Below the pieces are notes generated by a model that saw nothing but the letters and a program-made list of their open reading frames with translations, did no database searches and was not told the origin of the DNA. From Heliopora coerulea (lineage: Eukaryota; Cnidaria; Anthozoa; Scleralcyonacea; Helioporidae): a DNA stretch of 64,000 bases. The stretch lies in contig JASJOG010000169.1 in the NCBI GenBank assembly GCA_030142905.1, positions 124,001 through 188,000 of the forward strand, given 5' to 3'. Positions 23,841 through 36,153 of the stretch are shown piece by piece. The translations under genes and the position numbers were made by a program. Every line of letters begins with the position of its first letter. Position 1 is the first letter of the stretch.

Positions 23841-24482
23841 CAGTGGCGTATATATGGGGGGTCAGAGGGGCGACCGCCCCCCCGGACATTTCTGTCGGAA
23901 AATTCAGAGCTTGTCGGAAAATTTGAGGGAGGATATCTTACTTTATTTCGTTTGCTGAGAAGTCAAAAAAACCTTAAGGACTAGAAACGTCTAAAATTGG
24001 ACATTTGTAGATCATAGAAATGATGCAATATTACGGTAAATGAAAATTTGAAACAAATTTAGACATCTTTAACCTAAACCGAGTGCAGAAAACCGAACGT
24101 TTTCTTTTGAAATATGGCAACGTCAAAGTTTCGTCCAATAAACTTCAACGTTTTAATTTTCAGACAACGCGTTAATTAACGCACAGTGCACAGTCAATTG
24201 CAAATGCGGTAGTACAAACATAGGAAAATCGTGTAATCAAAATAACTTATAAAATTGTTGGTAACATTTTGTGTTCTGAAAAGAAGCCAGTCAATACTAG
24301 TTGGTTGGGGCCGCTGTGTCCGCGTACTACAGCCGAGGCTAGACTGCTGTTACTAATTCTCAACTCTAAGTGACTACTAAAAATGCGTTTGCTGTTTGTT
24401 CAGGTAACCCGATTTAGGCTAACTCTTGTCGGAAATTTTCCAGATCTCGCCTCCTGTCCAAAAATTGTTATATACGCCACTG
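23841..24482. mobile_element. hAT-type MITE, 642 bp
   Basis: Terminal inverted repeats CAGTGGCGTATATA (14 bp exact) and near-matching 8 bp target duplications GGTGGGAA (23833-23840) and GGTGGAAA (24483-24490). Noncoding. Confidence 0.85.
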
Positions 24483-24639
24483 GGTGGAAAATAATTTCAG
24501 AGGGCATTCTTCCAAGTTTTTGAACTCTAAAGAGTTTTCTAAGCTCCTGAAGTGAACATATATACGTCGGTGAGATGGTCTAACAATTGAGTTAAATGCA
24601 AGATGTTGAGTGAATGCCAACTTGTTTGTCAAGATGTCT

Positions 24640-25127
24640 GAGCCGTTGTAGCTCAACGGTTGCCATATTCAACAGTCTATCACGAGGCTGGGTGTGGGTG
24701 CTGTATCAGCTGGATTTTTTGGTGAGTTGGTGGATGAAAAGATGGATGGATGAATGGGTAATGAACACTGTTTTCTAGCAACCTTCTTAGTTTTATCACC
24801 TTTGTCATAGACAAACACTTCTTTTAGAATTGTTCCATTATCAAAGTAGCACAATCTTTACTATTATCACAACAGTCATTACATTGTAGAAAACACTATG
24901 CTACGTTTAGTGTCAATGATGTAATACGAATCTTTCCTTGCATGTGTCTCAAGATCTGTTTAGTGGCAAAGATTTCAATGGCGTGAAAAGTACGTAAGCT
25001 CCCACACCAACCATCAAAGTTCAGATCTGTTCAGCTTTCTGACAACGGATTCACGGACGTGGGTGATTTCACTAACAAAATTTTCTCTAATCACGGAAAA
25101 CTATCGTCGAGTGAATCGGTGACGTAT
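24640..25127. repeat. Duplicated flank of DUF4419 copies, unit 1
   Basis: Includes a TGGATGGATGAATG run and ATTACATTGTAGAAAACACTATGCT; resembles 28470-29000. Both stretches lie at the 3' side of a minus-strand DUF4419 copy, so the duplication unit included noncoding flanks. Confidence 0.55.
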
Positions 25128-27131
25128 TCATAACCAATGTGAAATTTCGTGAAATGGGAAAACTTCGGGTAAAATAAGACACCACCATTGGAATGGTTGC
25201 ACAAAGGGTGTCTCACTCATACCATCTTCGTGAATAGTAAATCCCAGTATTCCTGCTGCTAAAGTCCCGGTCTCCTTCACACCGGAGGGGTCTTCAATGG
25301 TCAGCGGAACTGTAACAAGACCACTGTGAAAGTTGTCTTCACAATGAAGATTCTGCTTTCCAAGAAGAAAGTCGGTAATCCAGCCACCATAGGGGTTGCT
25401 TTTTCCTGACCGAAAGGATTTGCGAAATACCATAAAAGACTCCACCAATCCTTGTCTGGCTTCCCTCTATGCGTATTCAACAGCTTCTTAAACATTTTCT
25501 TAACATAGCTCCACCACTCGGCAGACAATCCAATATCGTTCTCAATTGCTTCCAGAAGTCTTTTTTAGCACTTTCAGCTTCGACTGTAATTTCTTTGAAT
25601 CTTCTTTAGCGCCCAACATTTCTACAGCAGGAATGCCGAACATGGTTTTCATACCAAAATCAAAACACTCTTGGATTGTAGAAATGAGAGTTATTTGTGA
25701 AACAATCTTCTGAACGGAAGATGTTACGGAGAAGTCGGCCGTGATGGCCTCAACGTATTCAGGCACCTTCACATTCTCAGATATCTTTTTAGACATTTGG
25801 TCGAAGAACCAGCTGTGGTCCCATATCGTAGATATTTCTAGCAGGAACTGCCATTTCCAATGTCTTCTTCCCCTCGTGGTCGACGAACATTTTACGAACC
25901 GATTCTTTCTCCGCGTTCTCATCCATGGCGAGTCATGAGATTCGTGAAGTAACACAAAACCACCAGTCCTCTGGCACAGAGTAAATAGTCTACCAGAGGT
26001 CCAACTCACTGTCGGCAGCTCTGATGTTTGTGTCCTCGCGCATGTTGCCTCGCGCATCTCATTAATTCAAATGCCGCCGTGTTCCTGGCAAGCGTCTAGC
26101 CCACTGTCCTCTAAATCAGTGGTCTAGCGCTCGCTGAGTGCAGGTATGTGTTCTATAACTTTCGTGCTCGTCTGAACTGAATTTTTGCATAATTGGTTTT
26201 ACCGTCTTCGTCAACCTTAAGTGTGATCGCAAGGCCAGAAGAGTCAAGCGAAAAAATTGCTGATAAGCACATGTATACCAGTTGATCTTTTACAGTCAAA
26301 CCGGATGTTCGTGTACAGCCAACTTTTCGATGTTGCGTAGCAACAATGCAATCTTCATTTGGCAAGTTCGTCAAGGATTTTGCAAGTTGCAAATCAACCA
26401 AGAAGCATGTTAACCGAAGGGCGGACAACGCAAGATCATATAAAACATGAGGTACTTGAATGAGGTACTTGGCTATACACGAACATCCGATTTGACTGTA
26501 ACAGTTTTTGACTTGTTTAAAATCGTGGTAAGATTAACAAGAATTCAGCACATGTTTGAATCCATCGAGCGTTGTCAACACGTTCGTACGATATTTGTAA
26601 ATTGTGGAGTAAATCTTATTTTGTAAGCTCATCGAACAAATACCCCTCGATAGGTTTGAAAAAATAATTTCAATGTACCAGTTTAGTACTACAATCAAAC
26701 TTCACTTTGTTTACATATGAATGGCAAAAATTCGTATGAGGTCAAAACTGCCGGGGGAACTTGCCAGGAACATGGCGCCGGCGCATGCGCATAAAAAATT
26801 TGGGACAAATTTTCACGCGAGTTGGACCTCTGGTTGATTATTTGCTCTGTGCCTCTGGTGACGACCTGAGGTTCCAGTGGTTGTAGGCTGTGAGAACGGA
26901 GTCGAACAAGCCAGTATCTTTGGAACAATAGATAGTTTCTTCTGATCCTAACGAGGCAACTTTGGCATTGTTTCTCATAAAGGGTCTCATCGTTAGTTTC
27001 TGAAATAAAAATTTTTGCTTTTCTCTCATACCGAATTGCTTAATGAGAACTTTCGCTGTTGCTGGTTGTAAGTGTAGCATTTGTTTTGGATTCGTGGGTA
27101 CAAGATTCTCTGCAACAATAACACACTTCAT
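25128..27131 (-). pseudogene. DUF4419 pseudogene, broken by a MITE and frameshifts
   Basis: The N-terminal part (27131-26859) begins MKCVIVAENLVPTNP and runs to the NHWNLR motif. A 877 bp transposon (25975-26851) then cuts the conserved core between SP and the following EDWW. The rest (25974-25128) keeps family motifs in changing frames: SWFFDQMSKKISENVKVPEY, CFDFGMKTMFGIPAVEMLG, KPDKDWW, PYGGWITDF and LGFTIHEDGM. At least three frameshifts are needed, near the FVNHEGKK region, around 25540 and around 25445. The paralogue at 29714 is the nearest full-length neighbour. Non-functional as a protein. Confidence 0.9.
25975..26851. mobile_element. 877 bp MITE inserted in the DUF4419 pseudogene
   Basis: Inverted termini of about 31 bp (CACAGAGTAAATAGTCTACC left, CACAGAGCAAATAATCAACC right) flanked by perfect 7 bp duplications CCTCTGG (25968-25974 and 26852-26858). 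Removing the element and one duplication restores the family reading SPEDWW at this point. The TIR itself contains another CCAGAGG, so target and terminus share sequence. Noncoding; superfamily uncertain. Confidence 0.85.
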
Positions 27132-27164
27132 CTTCTCAGCAAAAGGACTTGCAACTTTACACAA

Positions 27165-28460
27165 TCGAGAACAGGAAAGCAGTTACCGAATTGCCCTCCT
27201 TGTTTAGAGTACGGGGAAATTGATTGCTTGATGATTTTTATTTGGAATTCGTCGTTAGCATACAATGTGTGCGTGGGCATTTGCTCAGAAAACGGTTTTT
27301 CGTATGGAAGCGAGAAAAAGTCTAACAGCTTGCCAAGATCATTCTTAGGGGAAGTTGACAACTTTCGTTTTGAACTTATCAAATAGACCATAAAAATCTG
27401 GAGGTAGCTGCACTCACAAAGTTATTTTTTAGCAGCTGTGACATATTATAAAAAGCCGCGTTTATCTCGTTTAAGATGAAAGTGATGTACTGTGTACAAG
27501 CCAGTGCTTACATACGATTGGATAAAGCACTGGGCCTAGGCCCGACATAAATGTTGTCGCATGTAATTCCTAGTTCTCATGTATACAATTAAACTATTGA
27601 AGTTTTACTGTAAAGATGACTTGGTACATTAACGAGTGAATGATAAGCCGGAATTGTACGCAAGAGACAACATTACCTATGCCACCGAATTGCTTGGCCA
27701 AACAGTGACCGATTTAGGACTAACCGCACTGTTTTTGATAGCCAATGCGTCATCATTTAACACTGTTCGGGTTTGGAAGCAACGACTCAAGAATATACGA
27801 TATTAGGACGTTACACCGTAATTTAGCTTTCATATAGGAAGTTGTCATACTATGTTTATATAATCCCACCAGAATTCAGTGTCGTAGATTTACCATACGT
27901 TGTTCTGAAGTCAAACCGTAGTCAAACCGAATTAAACAAATGCTGATCTATGAGATCCAATAAACTTCATGTTGGCCATAGATGATAAATGAAACCAGTC
28001 ATGGAGTAGACGATTTGAATCTAACACAAAGTAGCCTAAGATTTCCCTTTGACCCACTGACAAGCTCTTACCATTCGGTCTGGACCGGATTTGTCGCTCC
28101 TCCTAGCATCACCCTACTTTGCAAAGCGAGTAACCCTACCCCCAGGGTCACCCTTTTCCCCAAAACAACTTTGCGACTTCTCATGTAAACGAGTCTCTGC
28201 AATTTACAAAGAAATGCGTTTAAAGTCGTCTCGTCCAGGGTTACTAGGGGGCTAGGGTAATCCTCCCACCAGGGATAACTTCTCTTCATGTAAACAGGGT
28301 CTAAGGCTAATTCTCAAGCCTATATACTCAGAAAAGTTTTACAAACTCCTGAGAGGATTATGGAACCCGTATAACCCTCAGAACCTTTGCGAGATTGCTC
28401 TAATCATTGGGTTACATTGACTGAGATAGCGAAAGAATGAGAACTTCTTCTCAATAACAT
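27165..28460. other. Intergenic region, nothing identified
   Basis: No coding exon or clear repeat end. The stretch around 28080-28290 is GC-richer, with loosely inverted CCCTACC/GGTAGGG-like segments, but no boundary could be set. Confidence 0.4.
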
Positions 28461-28469
28461 GCGAGTCCT

Positions 28470-29000
28470 TGAAGCTCAATGTCTGCCTAATTCAACAGGC
28501 CAGTATAAGGCCACTTGTGGAGGTCTGTCGATTGGTTGGATTATTCGTTGCGTACATGGATGGATGGATGGATGAATGATGCGTGGATAAATGGATGAAA
28601 GGATAGTGCAGACTTTTTTCCCGCAAATATTTTAGTTTCATTACTTCTGTCCTTGATGAACTCAGTTAATATTTCACTTTTGTTGGAATTTCTTGTTATA
28701 ATATCAAATTACGACATCCCTTATAATCACATTGTTATCATCACTACAATTACATTGTAGAAAATACTATACTAAATTTAGCATCAGTGATCTAAGTTCG
28801 ATATTTACCCACGTACGTTTCTAGTTCTACTTAGTGGGGGAGATGTCTTTGGGACAGGAAGTAACTACATTCCCTTTCACCGAATGATAAACTAGCTGAA
28901 GTTGGAAAACGCTGGGCAAATGTCTTTGAAGTTCATCTCAGTTCAACTTTTTGAGAACAAATTCACGAATGTAGGTGATATCGCTAACAATTTTCTTATT
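28470..29000. repeat. Duplicated flank of DUF4419 copies, unit 2
   Basis: Contains (TGGA)n at 28556-28600 and ATTACATTGTAGAAAATACTATACT, matching the flank at 24640-25127. Confidence 0.55.
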
Positions 29001-29713
29001 GTGGCCTATCTACTTTCCAGACGAATTCGCCAAGTGGATAGCAGCCTAAATTTAACAATTTTTAACAGTAAACAACTGCCTTCTTGTAAATTACAAAGAC
29101 TTCCGAACGAATTGTCGGTAGGACGTCACTACATCAACTGAGTGCAGGGTAGCCTCACCCAAACGCAAATTAGCTCTTTCCCGGTGGGAGCTCTCCCCTT
29201 TGATGTGTAAAATCGTGTGGCGTTAGCCCGAGTAAAATAATAGAAGTCTTAACCCGCTGGGAAACTCGTTAAAGCTCCCGATTGTGGCAAACGATTCTTC
29301 ACTCTCGTGTATGCAATTAACCCGCGAGAGCACAATCCCTGCTTGCCATTGGCTCGTGAATGTGGTAATGACCTGAAGGTTCTACGAATTAAATCACAAA
29401 CACCAGAGTAAACCAATCCTATGTGACGCTTCGTACCGGGTGGATTGGTGAAAATAGATTATTTTGTTAATATGAATTGGCATAATATTTTGATAATTAA
29501 CACCATTTGACTTTAATGCTTATTCATTCGAAGTACATTACGATGTAGCTGACGCAAACCAATTTAGCGCCATCAAATATTAGTCGACTGTCACTATAAC
29601 TAACTTACTGTAAATTGCCTGATGAAGGAATAAACACATTCAGCGAAACATGCCGCAAAGAAAGTTTTCAATCAAAACTGCGGCGTTAATTATCAAAAGA
29701 TTATTTTGTCTTT
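29001..29713. other. Intergenic, with dispersed minisatellite piece and hammerhead-like core
   Basis: At about 29205-29260 there is a piece of the GGCGTTAGCCCGAGTAAAATAA repeat. At 29621-29655 CTGATGAAGGAATAAACACATTCAGCGAAAC resembles a decayed hammerhead core. No gene seen. Confidence 0.45.
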
Positions 29714-30808
29714 TCATACGCCTGAAACTTGACGAAAAGGAGACCCCGTACGTAAAACTAGACACCATCCTTGAAACGGCTGCACCGAAGGCACTCCGCC
29801 CATGCCATCCTCGTCAAGAGTACATCCCAGCATTCCTGCGGCTAAAGTCGTGGTGTCCTCCACTCCGCATGGATGACGTAGGGTAAGTGGGACTGTCACC
29901 AGTCCACTGGGAAAGTTACCGACCTTCTTCTCTCCAGTTGTAAATTCGGCAATCCAGCCACGGTAAGGGTCAGGCTTGTTCGTCAAGTTTGAACCATGAG
30001 GCTGGTGAGACACAATGCGACTCCACCAACGTTTGTCAGGCTTTCCTCTGAACGTATCCAACAGCTTCTTGAACACCTTTTCAACATGGTTCCACCACTC
30101 CGTTGTCAACCCAATTTCATCGTTAATTGGTTCCAAAATTGTTTTTAATTTCTTCAGTTTATGCTGTAACTTCGTCCAGTCCTCATCAGTGCCTAACATC
30201 TCTACTCCAGGAATGCCGCACCCAATTGTCACTTTGAATTCGTAGAACTCACGAAGCGAGGACATCACGGTGATCTGTGAAACAATCCTCTGAACCGGTG
30301 TTGTGGCGGAGAAGTCAGCTGTGACGGTCTCGACGTAGTCAGGCACTTTCACATCCTTTGATATTTCTTTCGTGATTTTGTCGAAGAACCAACTGTAGTC
30401 GATATCATAGATGTTTTCCGCAGGGGTCTCGACGTACAATGTCTTCTTCCCCTCGTGGTTAACAAACATTTTACGAACCGAATCTTTCTTAGCATTCTCG
30501 TCTATAGCGAGAGCGACTCGTCTGATAACGCAAAACCACCAATCGTCTGGTGAGGTCCTCAGGTTCCAGTGGTTGTTGTAGGCAATAAGAACGGAGGACA
30601 CCAAGCCTTTGTCGTGAAGAAAGAAGATTTCTTCTTCTGATCCTAGCGCAGGAATTGTGGCAGGTCGTTCTACCAGTCTCTCCAAGATATCGGTGGGTTC
30701 TCTCATAGCATATTGCCAAATGAGAAGCTTCGCTGGATTGAAATATTTCCCTGTGAACCTTTTTGTATCAGAGGGGAGAAGATTCTTGGCGAGGGAAACG
30801 CACTTCAT
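29714..30808 (-). CDS. DUF4419-domain protein, copy 1
   Basis: A single open frame of 364 residues from ATG 30808 (MKCVSLAKNLLPSD). The DUF4419 signature covers most of it: YNNHWNLRTSPDDWWFCVIR near residues 90-110, VRKMFVNHEGKKTL near 130, VTADFSATTPVQRIVSQITV near 185, a GIPGVEMLGTDEDW block near 215-230, WNHVEKVFKKLLDTF, RWWSRIV and GWIAEF near 300, and a closing LAAGMLGCTLDEDG. No signal peptide or membrane helix is seen, so it is probably cytosolic. DUF4419 has no established biochemical role. It has a divergent N-terminus relative to copies at 37.7 and 45.5 kb, and its C-terminus ends FRQVSGV. An intact frame suggests it is or was recently functional. Confidence 0.92.
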   Translation of the reverse strand: MKCVSLAKNLLPSDTKRFTGKYFNPAKLLIWQYAMREPTDILERLVERPATIPALGSEEEIFFLHDKGLVSSVLIAYNNHWNLRTSPDDWWFCVIRRVALAIDENAKKDSVRKMFVNHEGKKTLYVETPAENIYDIDYSWFFDKITKEISKDVKVPDYVETVTADFSATTPVQRIVSQITVMSSLREFYEFKVTIGCGIPGVEMLGTDEDWTKLQHKLKKLKTILEPINDEIGLTTEWWNHVEKVFKKLLDTFRGKPDKRWWSRIVSHQPHGSNLTNKPDPYRGWIAEFTTGEKKVGNFPSGLVTVPLTLRHPCGVEDTTTLAAGMLGCTLDEDGMGGVPSVQPFQGWCLVLRTGSPFRQVSGV

Positions 30809-30959
30809 TTCCTTAAAAAGTCAACAAGCAACTTTGTTGTCGAGAGGAAGGCAGTTAGTGGATTACGTGCTCGGTTGATAACACAGAGATTTAAGAACTT
30901 GTAGGTCGTCATATCGACAAATGTGTGGAGGTGGGTGCCATCACAAAGTTTCTTTGTAG

Positions 30960-31690
30960 GAGTTACATAATAAAAACATAGACGAACTTCACCTGAGATC
31001 TAGAAGAGTTGAAATGCGGTCTAACGATACAGACAACAACTCAGTGGATTCAAAGCATCCTGGCTGCGTTATGTTACAGTAAGACAGTTACATGACTCGT
31101 ATACCGGCTCGACTTCCTCCGAGTGTTTGCATCTACTTCACGTAAGATTTTCATTGAGAGGCGACGAATGGTCAAGAGGATAAGTATGAAGGGATTAAAA
31201 CGATTGTGTGAAGAAACGTGCTTCTATAGGGAAGAAGTGCGATGAAGAGTTATTTCACTTTTACTATTTAAAAATAAGTTGTGAAGTATCTTTGTGGGTG
31301 TACTTTTTCAAATAGGTGACAGTATGTTTGCATTTGTACTAGAGAATTATTTCCTTACTAAGCGTTACAGCTTGTTTTAAACAAACACCGACAAGAAGAG
31401 TCTACGGCAATTAATTTAAGAGGATTTGCATGAGTTTATTTTATTTCTTCATTCTTTGAACGCAACCGATGGCCACAACAGGCTAGACGCCAAATTATAG
31501 ATGATCCGAATGCCTTAACGTCATCATCAGAGAAACTCGACAGTCCTTCGATTTGCTGAAGTTCATGCAAATGCGACACTTTCTGTTGACTTGTTTTGCG
31601 GTGTGTTCGGATGTACTAGGTTGTTACACAACAGTTACTAAGGACATCAAAGCCATGAAATAAAAATGGAGTGCTGCCTAGGCAGTGTGG
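30960..31690. other. Intergenic 5' flank of DUF4419 copy 1
   Basis: Upstream sequence with no splice-supported exon or clear repeat. Some protein-free GC variation only. Confidence 0.4.
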
Positions 31691-31695
31691 AAATG

Positions 31696-31885
31696 AAGTG
31701 AAATAATCAGAAAGGTTTAAGTACTGCCGAAATGTGAGAGTAGTTATCTAACGTTTCGAGCAAAGGCCCTTCGTCAGAGAGAAAAAAACGGTTTTTTTCT
31801 CTCTGACGAAGGGCCTTTGCTCGAAACGTTAGATAACTACTCTCACATTTCGGCAGTACTCAAACGTTTCTGATTATTTCACATC
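31696..31885. repeat. 190 bp palindrome with CTGACGA...GAAAC cores
   Basis: Two arms of about 90 bp are near-perfect reverse complements around a centre at about 31790. Each arm contains CTGACGAAGGGCC TTTGCTCGAAACG (plus strand 31803-31828), a hammerhead-like core (CUGANGA, short stem, GAAA). This pattern is typical of Penelope-like element and retrozyme remnants in cnidarians. Confidence 0.75.
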
Positions 31886-31925
31886 AGCTGCTAAGGAGAG
31901 TTTATTTTAGTAGTTAACTTGTTAC

Positions 31926-32158
31926 TGATAGTAGATCGTCCAGGTTACTCTAGTCTTGAGAAAGACTATTGGTGACTGATGTTTCGACGGGCCTCAACGG
32001 CGATCATCTCCAGGTCAGCGGCGGTCATCTCAGCGGCCGTCATCTCAGCGACGGTCATCTTCTTTATGACTCTGAAGATGACCGCGCTGAGGCCGTCGAA
32101 AGTCAGTCATTAACAGTCTTTCTCAAGACTATAGTAACCCGGACGATCTACTATCACT
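31926..32158. repeat. Second palindrome with GGTCATCTCAGCG units
   Basis: Arms beginning TGATAGTAGATCGTCC and ending with its complement surround three or four short repeats of GGTCATCTCAGCGGCC. The strand reading CTGAAGATGACCGCG...GGCCGTCGAAAG again resembles a hammerhead core. Adjacent to the first palindrome but of distinct sequence. Confidence 0.65.
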
Positions 32159-32663
32159 AACATGTGCCGATTCTCCCGGGTTCAAACCATTTACTTCAGT
32201 AGTTTACTTATCATAATTATGGTTGTCGATTTAACTCTGTCACGCATAGAGCAGTTGTACCACAGCGAATTACGATGAATGAACGAAAGAACAAAGCTAA
32301 AACCAAACTTTCCCAATCCGAAGGGGAAAAAATAAGAAGGAAAGGGTTAAGAAATATCTTAAACGTTGTATACGTGGAAAAGAACCGTTTGTTTGGTGAC
32401 GTCATACTTACGTCATCAAAAAAGTTTAAAAACTTAATTTTCGCGACGAAATATGATGGTATACAGTTTGAACACTCAATAGACCTCTTTAGCTTTGACG
32501 TTTGTTGACCTATTTCAGGTTACGTGATATTACTCAAGAGAATTGTTTCTTTGAAATTTAATGACAGTCAGACATGCATCATTGCATAGTGATTAGAATG
32601 ATAAAGAATAAAAACATGACAAGGTCTGAGATGGGCAAAACAAAGCCAAAGAGGTCAATTGAG

Positions 32664-33880
32664 CCGGTGTCACAGGAAGTTTCCCCCCGAAAATTTGCCC
32701 CCCCCCGACAAAATTTCCTAGGATATTTGCCCCCCTTCGGAAATATGCCCCCCTAAAAACATATAGATTATCTTATTAAGTACACCGTAGGCGACTAGAC
32801 TAGGATAAAACCAAGCTCCTAAGCACGTTTGCCAGTTTCAGTATAGTGAGACTTGCGACTAAGCTAAAAGTTTGAAAGCGTACTTTTCGCGTTCAGTTGT
32901 TTTGACCTGCTTTGTAACGGTATATATAGTATTTTCTAAGATATCATAAATTATTTAGATCTATAAACAACTCAACATTAGCAAACGATAACATCATGCG
33001 CCAAAGAAAATGTTAACGTGCACTGGAAATTACACTTTATTTTACAATATACTACAAAGGAAATGTTAAGTTCTTATGAATAGCCATAAATATATAAGTT
33101 CAGTTCATATTAACAAAGCGGAGCACACGTCTGGCAAAGCCATTCCTCATCTTACCCTGGACATTGGCTTAAATTCGTATACGGTAGATGATACCACATA
33201 TCACAAAGATCACACTGAACCATTTCGCTAGGGTTGTGTCCCTAGATATTTATGCACGAGACAATGTTACGCATCTTTTATTCTTTTTTCTTTGTATTCA
33301 TACATACTTCTCTATTAAACTCTACACTGCATGACCAACTGCGTAGCTGTCTAACTGTCGGTAAAACCCCAAGGCCGGGTGGTCGGTTTTTAATTCCCTT
33401 ATCCCACTCGTGGTAATTACTAATACACCTTCACAACACAAACTTATACTCCACGATTTACTCTGAAACTAAAAACTCATACTCATTCCCTCAACTTTAC
33501 ATGGCATACCATTAGCGTAGCCATGTCACGCTCACTATAGACCACGGCTAAAAGCCCGTTCCATTATTAACAATCTCACTCCCAATCGCTAGACAATCAC
33601 AATTACACAACTTATAACACCAGTGTGGTTCCAATTACCTACTCTAAAACCAAAAAAATGCTTCTTGGAACTTGGTTTTAGTAAAAACTTCACGATTTCC
33701 GAGCATAGTCAGCCTAAGGTGTACTTAATGAGAACTAGTAAACTATGCTTTCGTGGGGGCCAAATTTCCGAAGAGGGGGCCAAATATCTTAGAAAATATG
33801 GCCCCCGGGGAGACCAAATTTCCTAGGAAATTTAGTCCAGGGGCCAAATTTTTGGGGGGTCAAATTTCCTGTAACACCGG
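32664..33880. mobile_element. 1.2 kb TIR element with CCGGTGTCACAGGAA ends
   Basis: Left CCGGTGTCACAGGAAGTTTC and right complement of CCGGTGTTACAGGAAATTTG. G-rich or C-rich repeats of TTTGCCCCCC flank both ends. No target duplication could be agreed on and there is no coding sequence. Confidence 0.6.
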
Positions 33881-34181
33881 AGTTGCAACATAAGATGAAG
33901 CATTATGGGATTATTCAAGAATCAAATTCTGACAAAGTTATAACAATTTTTAATGGCATTTGTAAATGTATTATGTATAATCAGAAATCTGGGACTAATC
34001 TGTCTGCTACGGGGTTGCTTGCTGTCAACGCATCTAATGTAATACATGTTGATTAATAAGATTAAGAGAGAAAGGAGTACTTTTGACAGTCGAGAGAAGC
34101 GCGTAGCCCTGAGTCTTCGTGAAGCTTTTTCACCAGCAATAAAGAGATATTCTTACAACCCCTAACGTGTAAACTTCCTGT

Positions 34182-34409
34182 GGCAATCCTGTATTTTAGC
34201 GTCGGATTGGATTTGGGAAATAAAATAGCGTCGGATTCATTTTATGAAGAGCGCCAGATTCATTTTAAAGGGTTAGGGTTTCGGTTAGGTTAGGGTTAGG
34301 GTTATGGTTAGGGTTAAGAGTATATGTTTTAATCCGGCGCTCTTCATAAAATGAATTCGACGCTATTTTATTTCCCAAATCCAATCCGACGCTAAAATAT
34401 GGGATTGCC
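34182..34409. mobile_element. Fold-back MITE enclosing telomere-type TTAGGG repeats
   Basis: Arms of about 70 bp (GGCAATCCTGTATTTTAGCG... and its complement) enclose GGGTTAGGGTTTCGGTTAGG and further TTAGGGTTAGGG units (34270-34316). Noncoding. Confidence 0.75.
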
Positions 34410-34489
34410 CTTCCTGTAGCTGCTTAGCATTACGCGTGGCGACCTGCTACATGAAGAATTCTAAAATTATCGTCTGAGTAGGTTATCGT

Positions 34490-34494
<5 letters not shown>

Positions 34495-34534
<40 letters not shown>

Positions 34535-34541
34535 GTATGTG
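34495..34541. repeat. (TA)n and (TATG)n microsatellite
   Basis: Pure TA run followed by TATG units. Confidence 0.9.
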
Positions 34542-36153
34542 AAAATGGTCATGTGACAACAAATGGCCAATCAGAATGGAAAAACAAAAACAAGTGTAAA
34601 TGAGATAGTGGCTCGTCACTCGCCTATATAAGAGACTATATAAGCAGGTGATTTGTTTCTTTAGTCAGCAGACGTATGGCACTTGATAAGTGGTCTGCCG
34701 AAATACATCGTGTTCTTTCTTAATTCTTTAGGCCTACTCTTTACGTAGTATTTTACCTCTAAGTTTCATACAGTTCTTTTATAAACTAAATGGTCCAACA
34801 GTCTTTGGTAACTGTGCATACCTCTTTAATGCGTATATTTCATCTTCATTTTCTCTTACTTTATCGTAAATTACCAATCACCATGGTATCAACGTATTTG
34901 AAAACCGTGTTTAAATTTGCTACCACGACAAAATTGCTGTTTTATTATTTGAAAAAAACAATCAATGACACCGATGGGTCTCTATTGTGAAAGGGCCTCG
35001 TGCATACAAAATAGCGAAGTACTGCGCCTAGAAATGATAACTCTATTCCTATGCATACAAGACACGTGTGTAAAAGCAAATATGAAAGACTTTTGTTGAA
35101 AGTAATTGTCAAAATTATACCATATAAGGCAACTGTATCTACATAAGCCACTCCCAAATAAACTGGACTCAGTTCAAGGTTCAAATTTAGTCGATAAGCG
35201 GTAGATGTCCGTGAACAGTATTTTCACTAATTCTGCGCCCAGTTCTGGCTAACAATTGAGTTCACAACAATTACCCAACATTTCCCAAAATGCCAAGAAA
35301 TTCTGTCAACTTATAAATATACTTCTCAACTGCATACAATAATAATCACAAAAAATAGAAATCTAAGTTGAAAATGAAACTCTGTTAAGTCATTCCAAAT
35401 GGCTGACATTAAATCCCGCTCGAGTCAACATTTTTCAGTTGACTTCGGCAGTGTAGGTTAATTGTAAAGTTTACGTTTCATAATACCCTGAGAATGATTC
35501 TTAAGTCATTCCAATATCCCATATTTCATGCAGTAAGCAGCCTTAGGTCTCCCAACATAGTGTATTGTATATATGTAAACTATATATGTATACCCGTCAT
35601 GCACTGTGTGCAACCTTTTCAATTTTACACGTTAGACATGTTCAGATGACTACTATTTATGAAGGCAAAAGTTTGCCCTATATAAAACAAAACTGTTTGA
35701 GGACAACCAAATTTCAAGACAATATCCTTGGACAGAAAATTTTAAATTTGACCTTTGAGTCTCAACTTCTGCTCTCATATGTACATTTACCAAATATGAG
35801 CATGACATAATTTTTGATAAATGGTCATCTTTATACACTGATGCCAATCAACGAGAGTATTAAAAATAACATCACAGTTTGTTTGTTTTATTTTGTTTTC
35901 TGAAAGAAAACTGTTGATACACAAAACAGTGCTGAAAATTAAAACTGACTTGATTAAAAGAGTTGACCAGACAACCCTGGTCTGTCTGATTCCATCTTGC
36001 AGCTTTACAGTGACAAACATTGGACATCCCAATGCTCAATTTAAATGACTTATAGCCGAAAAAGTGACCTTATATGGACTGGTGACAACAGTAAAAAGGT
36101 GGCTCGAAGATGTAATTTCCAACCATGTTTATTATTCAGAAGAAATGCATATA

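Noticed and set aside
26153..26428. 91-codon minus-strand frame within the 877 bp MITE
   Set aside because: Lies wholly inside a short nonautonomous element and shows no transposase motif.
34201..34400. Possible chromosome end because of TTAGGG repeats
   Set aside because: The tract is short, degenerate, enclosed by inverted arms and has normal sequence on both sides.
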